Of a DNA stretch of 24,268 nt, positions 7,593-13,935 are shown in pieces. This DNA is from a virus. Positions within the stretch are counted from its first letter, which is position 1. Every line of letters starts with the position of its first letter. Both the position numbers and the translations under genes were made by a program. The DNA is taken from IMG/VR virus record IMGVR_UViG_3300030333_001184, positions 1 to 24,268 of that record; one strand, given 5' to 3'. The notes below the pieces were generated by a model, which saw only the letters and a program-made list of their open reading frames with translations, searched no databases and was not told the origin of the DNA.

Positions 7593-8089
7593 TGGCAAAT
7601 TTAGAATATTTAATTATTCATTGTACAGCTACACCTGAAGGAAGGGAAGTTACATCTAACGAAATTTACAGATGGCATACTAATCCAAAAGATAAAGGTG
7701 GAAGAGGTTGGTCGCAAGTAGGTTATTCTGAAATGATACATTTAGACGGAACTATTGAAGAATTAGTTCCTTATAATGATGACCATTATGTTGATAGCTG
7801 GGAAGTTACAAATGGTGCTAGAGGAATGAACTACAAGTCAAGACATATTGTATATGTTGGTGGAGTAGATAAAAGTGGTAAAAAAGCAAAAGATACAAGA
7901 ACAGATGCACAAAAAGAAGCATTAGAAATGTATGTAAAGGCACATACTACGTTACAGCCACAATGGCGAATAGCTGGGCATTATCATTTTGCTGCAAAAG
8001 CCTGTCCTAGTTTTGACGTTGAAGAATGGTTAGAGGAAATCGGAGTAAACAAAAAAAACATCTATACTAAAAAGCCAACAGTTTTATGA
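7592..8089 (+). CDS. Endolysin, N-acetylmuramoyl-L-alanine amidase
   Basis: This 165-residue protein is a single amidase domain of the Amidase_2/PGRP type, the T7-lysozyme group, which cuts the bond between N-acetylmuramic acid and L-alanine in peptidoglycan. The expected zinc ligands are visible: His10 in LIIHCTATPEG, His130 in IAGHYHFA, and Cys138 in KACPSFDVEEW. WHTNPKDKGGRGWSQVGYS and the DGTIEELVPYN strand also match the family. There is no signal peptide or cell-wall-binding domain, so delivery needs the holin just upstream. It overlaps the next gene by ATGA at 8086-8089. Confidence 0.92.
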   Translation: MANLEYLIIHCTATPEGREVTSNEIYRWHTNPKDKGGRGWSQVGYSEMIHLDGTIEELVPYNDDHYVDSWEVTNGARGMNYKSRHIVYVGGVDKSGKKAKDTRTDAQKEALEMYVKAHTTLQPQWRIAGHYHFAAKACPSFDVEEWLEEIGVNKKNIYTKKPTVL

Positions 8090-8529
8090 GATATTTAATA
8101 TTAGTTTTATTATTATCTAGTTGCACAAGTACATACCATTTAAAAAAAGCAATAAAAAAAGATCCTAAAATATTACAGGATAGAATTATTGTAGATACAT
8201 TAAAAATAGAAACATTAGATTCTGTAGCTTATGTTGTTAACGATACTATTCGTTATACCTATTTTAAGACGATTAGGGACACGATAATTAGCACAAGGTA
8301 CAAATACATTAAAAACCCTAAAACAAGGCAGGAGATACGTTTAGAATCCAAAAAAGAAATAAAGACTATAAAAGAAACTGCGAAAATTGATAGATTAGAC
8401 AAAAGACTAAACAAAAGAATTAAACAAACAGAGGTTCGTAAATCAGGAGGAGGATGGATGTTATGGTTGTTTTTATTTTTTTTAGGTGTTTTATGTGGAG
8501 GTTTTATAGTTTTAATTTTAAGAAAATAG
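8086..8529 (+). CDS. Probable unimolecular spanin (u-spanin)
   Basis: The 147-residue product begins with a short signal peptide and lipobox (MRYLILVLLLSSC, lipidated Cys13) and ends with a strong transmembrane helix (residues about 124-145, WMLWLFLFFLGVLCGGFIVLI) and RK. The middle is periplasmic, beta-rich at first (VAYVVNDTIRYTYFKTIRDTII) and then a charged helix. An outer-membrane lipid anchor plus an inner-membrane C-terminal helix in one protein is the topology of a u-spanin, as in phage T1 gp11. Such proteins fuse the two membranes at lysis. Its location after holin and amidase supports this. The function is inferred from topology and position, with no sequence family named. Confidence 0.75.
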   Translation: MRYLILVLLLSSCTSTYHLKKAIKKDPKILQDRIIVDTLKIETLDSVAYVVNDTIRYTYFKTIRDTIISTRYKYIKNPKTRQEIRLESKKEIKTIKETAKIDRLDKRLNKRIKQTEVRKSGGGWMLWLFLFFLGVLCGGFIVLILRK

Positions 8530-8600
8530 TTTATTTATCAAATATATTTACTAATATTGTGTGCCTTGTAAAAGGTTTCATAGTTTATAGTTTTTCGTCT

Positions 8601-8634
8601 AAAGTCCTGTTATTAGTTTAGCAGGGCTTTTTTT
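8601..8634 (+). terminator. Intrinsic terminator after the lysis cassette
   Basis: AAAGTCCTGT (8601-8610) pairs with GCAGGGCTTT (8621-8630, two wobbles) around a 10-base loop and runs into T to 8634. It ends the lysis transcript 11 bases before the ATG of the phosphoesterase gene. Confidence 0.85.
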
Positions 8635-8645
8635 ATTTATTTATT

Positions 8646-9359
8646 ATGAAAGATTTTAGACCAAGATTAAGAGGTAATTTAAAGAAAGCATTTTTTAACA
8701 TTACAAAAAAAGAAACAAGAGTTTTAGTTATTGGAGATTTGCACGAGCCATTTTGTTTAGATGGTTATTTAGAACATTGTAAAGATGTCTATGCTAAATG
8801 GAATTGTAATAGGGTGGTGCAAATTGGAGATGTTATAGATAATCATTATTCAAGTTATCACGAAACTGATCCTGATGGAATGGGTGCTGGAGATGAATTA
8901 GAATTTGCAATAAAAAAACTATCTAAATGGTATAAGGCTTTTCCTAAAGCTGATGTAACTATCGGAAATCACGATAGACTTATTCGTAGAAAGGCATTTA
9001 GTGGTGGTATTCCTAAACAATGGATTAAAGAATATTCAGAAGTTTTAGGAGTTAAAGGTTGGAATTTTACAGATAGAGTAGTTATTGATGGTGTTCAATA
9101 TATACACGGAGAATCAGGTAAAGCTATAAAGAAAGCTAAAGACGATATGATGAGTACAGTTCAAGGACATAGACATACAGAATGTGGAGTAGAATGGGCA
9201 GTAGGTGCTAATTTTAAAATCTTTGGCTGTGCTGTAGGCTGTGGTATCAATCACGAAACTTATGCAATGGCTTATGGTAAGAACTTTAAAAAACCAGCTA
9301 TTGGATGTGCAGTAGTTTTTGGAGGTAAATATGCTATAAATCAGCCTATGGATTTATAA
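8646..9359 (+). CDS. Calcineurin-like metallophosphoesterase
   Basis: This 237-residue protein carries the full set of metallophosphoesterase motifs in order: GDLH (30-33), GDVID (61-65), GNHD (107-110), HG in YIHGES (154-155) and GHRH in VQGHRHTEC (174-177). These bind two metal ions and cleave phosphomono- or phosphodiesters. The substrate cannot be read from the sequence; DNA, nucleotides or phosphoproteins are all possible. It stands alone between the lysis terminator and a 270-base non-coding region, so it has no clear operon partner. Phage genomes often encode such enzymes as accessory or early functions. Confidence 0.88.
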   Translation: MKDFRPRLRGNLKKAFFNITKKETRVLVIGDLHEPFCLDGYLEHCKDVYAKWNCNRVVQIGDVIDNHYSSYHETDPDGMGAGDELEFAIKKLSKWYKAFPKADVTIGNHDRLIRRKAFSGGIPKQWIKEYSEVLGVKGWNFTDRVVIDGVQYIHGESGKAIKKAKDDMMSTVQGHRHTECGVEWAVGANFKIFGCAVGCGINHETYAMAYGKNFKKPAIGCAVVFGGKYAINQPMDL

Positions 9360-9548
9360 AATCTTTGATTAGATTTTAATCAGACTTTGATTAGATACTT
9401 GGAATTTAATTCTAATGGCACATCTCAAGTTTTTAATGTACTAACACATTAATATACATAAAAGTGTCTTAAATCGCTTTAAAATGCAAATTAGCCTATT
9501 TGCAAATGTCAAAAATTTTGTTAAGGGAAATCATAAAAAAATAAAAAT
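9360..9548. other. Longest non-coding stretch, with short repeats
   Basis: No gene is supported between the phosphoesterase stop and the promoter at 9549; the whole gap to the next ATG is 270 bases. It holds a direct repeat CTTTGATTAGAT (9363-9374 and 9385-9396, exactly 22 bases apart), an inverted TAATCA (9377-9382) between the two copies, and a hairpin TGCAAAT (9485-9491) / ATTTGCA (9498-9504) with a 6-base loop and no T-run. The position, between late and early gene blocks, would suit an origin or operator. That is an inference; no standard DnaA box was recognised. Confidence 0.45.
9363..9396 (+). repeat. Direct repeat CTTTGATTAGAT, two copies
   Basis: Two exact 12-base copies start 22 bases apart, about two turns of the helix, just after the phosphoesterase gene. 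An inverted TAATCA lies between them. This spacing is typical of protein-binding iterons or operators, but two copies alone do not prove it. Confidence 0.5.
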
Positions 9549-9600
9549 AAAAAAAAGTATATATTTTTTGTTGATAAGTAAAATATTATTATTAGTTTTA
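9549..9600 (+). promoter_or_regulatory. Promoter candidate, copy 2 of a repeated element
   Basis: The A-run plus GTATATATTTTTTGTT at 9549-9572 is identical to 4022-4045. TTG occurs at 9568-9570 and again at 9571-9573; the second is 19 bases from TAGTTTTA at 9593-9600, the same TTG-19-TAnnTTTA layout as copy 1. It lies 29 bases before the single gene of the second cassette. Confidence 0.7.
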
Positions 9601-9629
9601 CAAACATAAACTTTAAAACTATAAAAACA

Positions 9630-9905
9630 ATGAAATTAAAAGATTTAAAAACATCAGAAGATTTAACATCAAGTATGTTAATTAAAGTAGGAAACTTTGG
9701 AATGAGTATAGGTATAGATGGACATCAAGTTATGTTGTTCTCATTAATAACTGACAAAGCTATTAAATTAAATAAATGCAAATCAAACAAAAAATTAAAG
9801 CAATTAAAAAAAGAGTTTAAAACTTGGTTATGTTGTGATGAAGAATTTTGGTTTGAAAGATTAAGTAAAGACCAAATATTTAAAATGATAAATATTATAA
9901 AATAA
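9630..9905 (+). CDS. Small unknown protein in its own transcription unit
   Basis: This 91-residue protein is not a family I recognise. The N-terminal half reads as beta strands (SSMLIKVGNFGMSIGIDG, HQVMLFSLITDKAIKL). A basic helix follows (KSNKKLKQLKKEFKTWL), then CCDEEFWFERLSKDQIFKM. It is preceded by promoter copy 2 and followed at once by its own terminator, the same arrangement as the 60-residue gene at 4093, although the two proteins look unrelated. As the first gene after the non-coding region it may be among the earliest expressed and could act on the host. Confidence 0.65.
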   Translation: MKLKDLKTSEDLTSSMLIKVGNFGMSIGIDGHQVMLFSLITDKAIKLNKCKSNKKLKQLKKEFKTWLCCDEEFWFERLSKDQIFKMINIIK

Positions 9906-9917
9906 TAATAAACAATA

Positions 9918-9939
9918 GGGAGGTAATACTCCCTTTTTT
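9918..9939 (+). terminator. Intrinsic terminator of the second cassette
   Basis: GGGAG (9918-9922) pairs with CTCCC (9929-9933), followed by six T. The stem and loop (GGGAGGTAATACTCCC) are close to those at 4300-4316. Confidence 0.78.
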
Positions 9940-9952
9940 AATTTAAATAACT

Positions 9953-10336
9953 ATGAAAATATATAGAGTAAACGACAAACATTACACTAATTATAATTTA
10001 GCATTATTAGAAGGTGTAAAAGAAAACTACGCAATAATAACTATTGAAGTAAACGATACAAAAGAATTTTATATTGAAAGAGATGGAGAAGAATTATTGC
10101 TTATAGATGATGATGGAAATGAGTATGTATGTGAATGTGATTTTTATTGCGAGGACATTGTAGTTGATAGATGTCATATTACAGATGCAGAAGATTTAGA
10201 AAGAGTATATAATTTTAGAAACATACAAATAGAAAGAAAACCTATTGAACATTTTAATCTTGATCCTGTAACAATAGAACAAATTAATAATGAATTTGAA
10301 GATATTTGTCAAATGAAAACAGAAGATTCAATATGA
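9953..10336 (+). CDS. Acidic protein of unknown function
   Basis: This 127-residue, strongly acidic protein has no family I can name. It looks beta-rich in the first 90 residues, with FYIERDGEELLLIDDDGNEYV and a Cys-containing segment CECDFYCEDIVVDRCH that could bind a metal. It ends in a helical part. Acidic early phage proteins sometimes mimic DNA or bind host nucleic-acid proteins; nothing here proves that. It is the first gene of a tightly coupled series: its stop overlaps the ATG at 10333. Confidence 0.6.
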   Translation: MKIYRVNDKHYTNYNLALLEGVKENYAIITIEVNDTKEFYIERDGEELLLIDDDGNEYVCECDFYCEDIVVDRCHITDAEDLERVYNFRNIQIERKPIEHFNLDPVTIEQINNEFEDICQMKTEDSI

Positions 10337-10458
10337 TACATTTTTTAAAACATCTATTTGGATTATGTGGCGAATCACATCCAAACATATTTACAATTCT
10401 TATGGGTGTTCCAATTTTAACTTATATTATTTACTATATTAAAAACTTATTCAAATGA
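10333..10458 (+). CDS. Mini-gene, 41 aa, one membrane segment
   Basis: This frame of 41 residues starts in an ATGA overlap with the gene before and ends in an ATGA overlap with the gene after. The C-terminal half is a membrane helix (NIFTILMGVPILTYIIYYI) followed by KNLFK. The N-terminus has LKHLFGLCGESHP. Family unknown. The two-sided stop-start coupling supports translation. Confidence 0.52.
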   Translation: MIHFLKHLFGLCGESHPNIFTILMGVPILTYIIYYIKNLFK

Positions 10459-10628
10459 ACATAATGCAAAAAATACACGATGCTTTTAATTGCCCTAACA
10501 AGAAACGAGAATGGGATAATGTATATAAACCAAACATAAAAATTAAAAAGACAATAAGACCATCAGGTAATCCTACATTTAACGAAACATTCCAGCATAT
10601 TCACAAAGAACTAAATAAACTAAAATGA
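10455..10628 (+). CDS. Mini-gene, 57 aa, basic
   Basis: This 57-residue frame lies between two ATGA overlaps. The product is basic and hydrophilic, with HDAFNCPNKKREWDNVYKP in the first half and a C-terminal helix FQHIHKELNKLK. I recognise no family. Coupled translation with both neighbours is the main evidence that it is real. Confidence 0.52.
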   Translation: MNIMQKIHDAFNCPNKKREWDNVYKPNIKIKKTIRPSGNPTFNETFQHIHKELNKLK

Positions 10629-10753
10629 AAGGAGAAATAGAACAAACAGCAATTAATGATATTATCAATATATTAAAAAAAATAGATGTTACTGAAAAAA
10701 CATTAAACAGGATCATACAAAAATTAGTTAATGAGTTTAAATTAAAAAAATAA
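10625..10753 (+). CDS. Mini-gene, 42 aa, helical
   Basis: This 42-residue frame starts in an ATGA overlap at 10625 and stops in a TAATG overlap with the DnaA-like gene. It reads as two short amphipathic helices (TAINDIINILKKI and TLNRIIQKLVNEFKL), a size that suits a small dimer or an adaptor. No family recognised. Confidence 0.52.
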   Translation: MKGEIEQTAINDIINILKKIDVTEKTLNRIIQKLVNEFKLKK

Positions 10754-11085
10754 TGGATATAAAAGAATACATACAATTGGAAAAATTAGATACAAATAAC
10801 AGGAAAAGAGAAATAGTTTATAAAAGATTTTATATGTTTGCGTATCTACGAAAAACCTATGGTTATTCATTACAAAGAATTGGTAGGTTGTTTGGTAGAC
10901 ATCACGCTACAATTATGCACGGAATAAAAGAATACGAATACTTTAAAGAAGATAAATTGTTTCAAGAGATTACAGAAGAAATTAGGCAAGATTATCCTAT
11001 GGGAGTAATACAAAAAAATGATTTAATGAGTTCAATGTATAAGATATTAGGACAACAAAATATATTAATAAACAAAATAAAATAA
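10753..11085 (+). CDS. DnaA domain IV-like DNA-binding protein
   Basis: In this 110-residue protein, residues about 28-62 (LRKTYGYSLQRIGRLFG, then RHHATIMHGIKEYE) resemble the helix-turn-helix of DnaA domain IV, whose signature is an IG-x-x-FG segment followed by (D)H-(S/A)-T-(V/I)-x-H. In DnaA this part binds DnaA boxes. There is no AAA+ ATPase module, so it could bind an origin, or compete with host DnaA, but not hydrolyse ATP. The next genes encode a replication-initiator-like protein and a helicase-like ATPase, which supports a replication role. TAATG overlaps couple it on both sides. Confidence 0.72.
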   Translation: MDIKEYIQLEKLDTNNRKREIVYKRFYMFAYLRKTYGYSLQRIGRLFGRHHATIMHGIKEYEYFKEDKLFQEITEEIRQDYPMGVIQKNDLMSSMYKILGQQNILINKIK

Positions 11086-11513
11086 TGGCGAAGGAACTAC
11101 CTTTTTTTAGATTTAATGTAAGTGAATGGCTTACAGGGAACATAGCGTACGAATCTTATGAAATACAGGGATTATTTATAAAAGTATGCTGTGAGTATTG
11201 GAACAGAAAAAATTGTTTAACGATCCAGGAAATAAAAAAGAGAACAAAAGAAGATAAAAACATAGATTATTTAATAGAAAATAATTTTTTAATAAAAAAA
11301 AGGAACAAAATAAAGATTAAATTCCTAGACGAAGAAAAAAAGCAAATTGACGATAAGTCATTAAAATTAAGCATTGCAGGTAGGAAGGGTGGCTTAAGCA
11401 AGGCTAAAGCTAGGCTCAAGCATAAAGAAATAGAAAGAGAAATAGAAATAGATAATATAAAGAAAGAGAAAAAGATAAAGCATTGGAACGAAAATCTACC
11501 AACAGGAATATAG
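11085..11513 (+). CDS. Replication-initiator-like protein
   Basis: This 142-residue protein starts MAKELPFFRFNVSEWLTGNI and continues YEIQGLFIKVCCEYWNRKNCLT. This pattern resembles the N-terminal winged-helix domain of phage replisome-organizer and Lin1244-type proteins that I associate with Bacteroidota and Firmicutes phages. The second half has a basic stretch (AGRKGGLSKAKARLKHK) and then a highly charged helix. It lies between the DnaA-like gene and the helicase-like gene, a fitting place for a helicase loader or origin binder. The 3' end overlaps the next frame by 31 bases. Confidence 0.62.
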   Translation: MAKELPFFRFNVSEWLTGNIAYESYEIQGLFIKVCCEYWNRKNCLTIQEIKKRTKEDKNIDYLIENNFLIKKRNKIKIKFLDEEKKQIDDKSLKLSIAGRKGGLSKAKARLKHKEIEREIEIDNIKKEKKIKHWNENLPTGI

Positions 11514-11698
11514 AATGTAATATCTGTTCTTCTGAAATAGATGAAGAAAATGGAGATATAGTAGGTTATTTTGGAATATTAGAAGTTGCTTTTTGTGTTT
11601 GGTGTTATAGTGGAATAAGAGATATGGTTGAGCAATGTGAAGGATATGATGATATAAATACTTTAAAAGAAAAAATTAATATATTAGAAGAAAATTAA
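11483..11698 (+). CDS. Small Cys-rich (zinc-ribbon-like) protein
   Basis: This frame of 71 residues opens with TTG at 11483; no in-frame ATG lies near enough to the start, so it either uses TTG or depends on re-initiation from the overlapping gene. Two Cys pairs (CNIC near residue 12 and CVWC near residue 38) look like a small zinc-binding fold. An acidic helix follows (INTLKEKINILEEN). Family and partner unknown. Uncertainty about the start lowers my confidence, while the Cys spacing and the clean fit before the ATPase gene raise it. Confidence 0.52.
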   Translation: MERKSTNRNIECNICSSEIDEENGDIVGYFGILEVAFCVWCYSGIRDMVEQCEGYDDINTLKEKINILEEN

Positions 11699-11706
11699 AA
11701 CTAACT

Positions 11707-12576
11707 ATGATTATAAACCACAGGGAAAATGACGATTTCCTAGAACAAGCAAGACAAAATAAAGTTCCTCAAGGTTTAGGAATAAACAACGATTTAGATA
11801 ATCACTTACGATTTAAAGCTGGAAGTTTTAACATAATTTTAGGACACGCAAACGTAGGTAAAACATATTGGGTATTATGGTATTTACTTTGTTTATCTAA
11901 AATTCATAAAAAGAAACATCTAATTTATGCAGCAGAAAATACAGTAAATGGTTTAAAAAGAAATCTTATAGATTTGTATGCTGGAAAAAAGATAAAAGAC
12001 CAAACAAAGTTTGAATTAAAAACAAACAAAGAATTTATAGAAAAGCATTTTGATTTTATAGACCATCTTAAAATTTGGAACATAAACGAATTTATGAAAG
12101 GTATTCAATCAATAAACAAAAAATATGATTCTATAATGATTGATCCTATAAATGCATTTTCAAAACCTAAAGGAGTAAATGCACACGAACACGATTACGA
12201 AACAGCAAGTAAATTAAGATTATTTGCAAAGAAGTTTAAAACAACAATATATGTTTGTATGCATTGTTCAACAGAAGCATTACGAAAAGTACATCCATTA
12301 AAACACGATTACGAAGGTATGCCTATTAGACCAAATGGAGCAGATGCAGAAGGTGGTGGTAAATGGTTAAATAGGTGTGATGATTTTATAAGTATTCATA
12401 GATACACAAGCCATCCTCACGATTGGATGTACACACAAATACATTGCTTAAAAATTAAAGAAACAGAAACAGGAGGTTCTCCTACATTTTTTAACGAGCC
12501 TGTATTATTTAAGTTAGAAAAAGGTACAAAATTTACTTGTGCTGGAATTAATAGTTTAGAGTTATGTTCAAAGTAA
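11707..12576 (+). CDS. RecA/DnaB-type ATPase, probable replicative helicase-like
   Basis: This 289-residue protein has a Walker A motif GHANVGKT (46-53) preceded by the strand FNIIL, and a Walker B-like SIMIDPIN (142-149), with AAEN after the second strand. That layout is that of the RecA-like core found in DnaB helicases and RepA-type hexameric ATPases. Downstream, VCMHCSTEA and GGGKWLNRCDDFISIHR fit sensor-type and late core strands. It lacks the N-terminal DnaB domain, so it is a core-only form and could be a short phage helicase or an annealing or loader ATPase. Location among initiator-like and recombination genes supports a replication role. Confidence 0.75.
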   Translation: MIINHRENDDFLEQARQNKVPQGLGINNDLDNHLRFKAGSFNIILGHANVGKTYWVLWYLLCLSKIHKKKHLIYAAENTVNGLKRNLIDLYAGKKIKDQTKFELKTNKEFIEKHFDFIDHLKIWNINEFMKGIQSINKKYDSIMIDPINAFSKPKGVNAHEHDYETASKLRLFAKKFKTTIYVCMHCSTEALRKVHPLKHDYEGMPIRPNGADAEGGGKWLNRCDDFISIHRYTSHPHDWMYTQIHCLKIKETETGGSPTFFNEPVLFKLEKGTKFTCAGINSLELCSK

Positions 12577-13391
12577 AAGTTAATCAGGACATTATAGAAT
12601 ACTGTAAAAACCAAGTTGATAAATATAACTTTGGTAAAAGAAGTTCTGCTAACGGAAATAAAGAACAACAGCTAACAGGAATAATTGGGCAAAGTGTTGT
12701 AATGAATTTATTTGGTTTAGGGAATGTAAATGGAGAAGATGGTTTTGATGATGGTGTAGATATTTTGTATAACAATAAAAAAATAGATGTCAAAACAATG
12801 GGCAGGAAATCAGATGTTAAACAAAACTATACTAATAACTTTTTGAAGCTACAGGATCATTATTCAACAGAAATTTATATATTTTGCAGTTACCATAAAA
12901 CAAAAGAAGAATTAACTATATGTGGATGGATTAATAAAACTGATTTTATAAACAAAAGAAGATACTATCCAAAAGGAACAGAACGTAAAAGATTTGATGG
13001 AACAACATTTGAAACATTTGCAGATTTATACGAAATAGATAACAAAGATTTAAATCAAGTAAACAACATAGACGAATTAAAACAACAATTAAAGAGTAAA
13101 ACTATGATAACATTTGAAAAAATATCAGACGTTCATTACAAGGCATATAAACACGAATTATTTTTAAATAGTATAGAAATACATTCAGACAAATATGTCA
13201 TTGTTAATCGTTATTCTCGTTTAGATGTACCTAAACATTTAAAAGACTATTTACCTTATTTAATTTTAGATACATATAAACAGGATTTAAAAACATATAA
13301 TTTAAGAGAGTATAGTAATTCCCAGCCTGAAGGAACATTATCAATAAAAAAGATGTTAAATAAATTAAAAAATGAGGTGCAAAAATTGTAA
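12564..13391 (+). CDS. Putative PD-(D/E)XK nuclease
   Basis: In this 275-residue protein, residues 34-80 carry a PD-(D/E)XK-like site: an upstream helix with EQQLTGIIGQ (Glu34), then GVDILYNNKKIDVKTMG, with Asp66 as the first metal ligand and Asp75-x-Lys77 as the D-x-K pair. Enzymes of this fold cut DNA (restriction endonucleases, resolvases). The rest contains a strand-rich middle (TEIYIFCSYHK) and a C-terminal about 100-residue extension without recognised motifs. It overlaps the helicase-like gene by 13 bases and NinG by 20, so the three are likely one translation unit. The exact substrate is unknown. Confidence 0.6.
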   Translation: MFKVKVNQDIIEYCKNQVDKYNFGKRSSANGNKEQQLTGIIGQSVVMNLFGLGNVNGEDGFDDGVDILYNNKKIDVKTMGRKSDVKQNYTNNFLKLQDHYSTEIYIFCSYHKTKEELTICGWINKTDFINKRRYYPKGTERKRFDGTTFETFADLYEIDNKDLNQVNNIDELKQQLKSKTMITFEKISDVHYKAYKHELFLNSIEIHSDKYVIVNRYSRLDVPKHLKDYLPYLILDTYKQDLKTYNLREYSNSQPEGTLSIKKMLNKLKNEVQKL

Positions 13392-13896
13392 AGAGAAATT
13401 TGAACCTAAACAATTTAATAGAAAGTTTTGTTACAAAGACGAATGTATAGATGCCTATTTTGAATATTTAAAAAAACAAGCTGAAAAAAAGTGGAATAAG
13501 GAAAAGAAGATTAGAAAAGAAAAACTTAAAACAGTCCAAGATTTACTTAAAGAAGCACAAATAGTTTTTAATAAGTACATCAGATTAAGAGATAAAGGTT
13601 TGCCTTGTATATCTTGTCAAAATCCAAAGCCTAAAAAAATAAATGCTGGTCATTATATTGCTAGTGGCAAAAGTAAATTTTTGACTTTTAACGAGGATAA
13701 CGTACATCTCCAATGCGAGTATTGCAATACATATAAACATTCAAATTCTATTGATTACAGGATTAATCTAATTAAAAAAATAGGTGTTGATAGAGTAGAG
13801 TATTTAGAGAACAATAGACATAAAACAAAGAAATACACAAGAGAAGAATTATACGAGATAATAGATGAGTATAAAAAGAAGATAAAAAGTATATAG
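13372..13896 (+). CDS. ninG: NinG/Rap-like recombination endonuclease
   Basis: This 174-residue protein matches the lambda NinG (Rap) family. The N-terminus has a Cys4 cluster (CKNCKEKF ... RKFCYKDEC; Cys3, 6, 20, 25). After a coiled stretch comes VFNKYIRLRDKGLPCISC (Cys79, Cys82), NAGHYIASGKS (His94) and FNEDNVHLQCEYCNTYKH (His112, Cys115, Cys118), then a C-terminal YRINLIKKIGVDRVEYLE. In lambda, Rap is a structure-specific endonuclease acting on branched DNA in Red-type recombination. Here an ERF protein and a YqaJ-like exonuclease follow, which fits such a system. The Cys/His spacing suggests an HNH-like zinc site. Confidence 0.85.
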   Translation: MRCKNCKEKFEPKQFNRKFCYKDECIDAYFEYLKKQAEKKWNKEKKIRKEKLKTVQDLLKEAQIVFNKYIRLRDKGLPCISCQNPKPKKINAGHYIASGKSKFLTFNEDNVHLQCEYCNTYKHSNSIDYRINLIKKIGVDRVEYLENNRHKTKKYTREELYEIIDEYKKKIKSI

Positions 13897-13920
13897 TTTG
13901 TATATATTTTTGTATCTTTG
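13884..13920 (+). promoter_or_regulatory. Promoter candidate with a consensus -7 box
   Basis: TATCTTTG at 13913-13920 is an exact match to the Bacteroidota -7 pattern TAnnTTTG, 15 bases before the ATG at 13936. AAAAAGTATATA (13884-13895) echoes the two cassette promoters. The only nearby TTG (13898-13900) is just 12 bases from the -7 box, shorter than usual, so the -33 part is weak. It lies across the end of ninG. Confidence 0.6.
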
Positions 13921-13935
13921 TAAAAAAATAATCTT

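Noticed and set aside
8566-8595. TTG, 19 bases, TAGTTTTT resembling a promoter
   Set aside because: The predicted start would fall on the terminator at 8601-8634, leaving no gene to express; it is more likely chance in AT-rich DNA, though a very short RNA cannot be excluded.
7018-10534. Shared GTATATAAACCAAA at 7018-7031 and 10521-10534
   Set aside because: Both lie in coding micro-ORFs and encode VYKP; a 14-base match in Lys-rich AT-rich genes is weak, and nothing else around them is alike.
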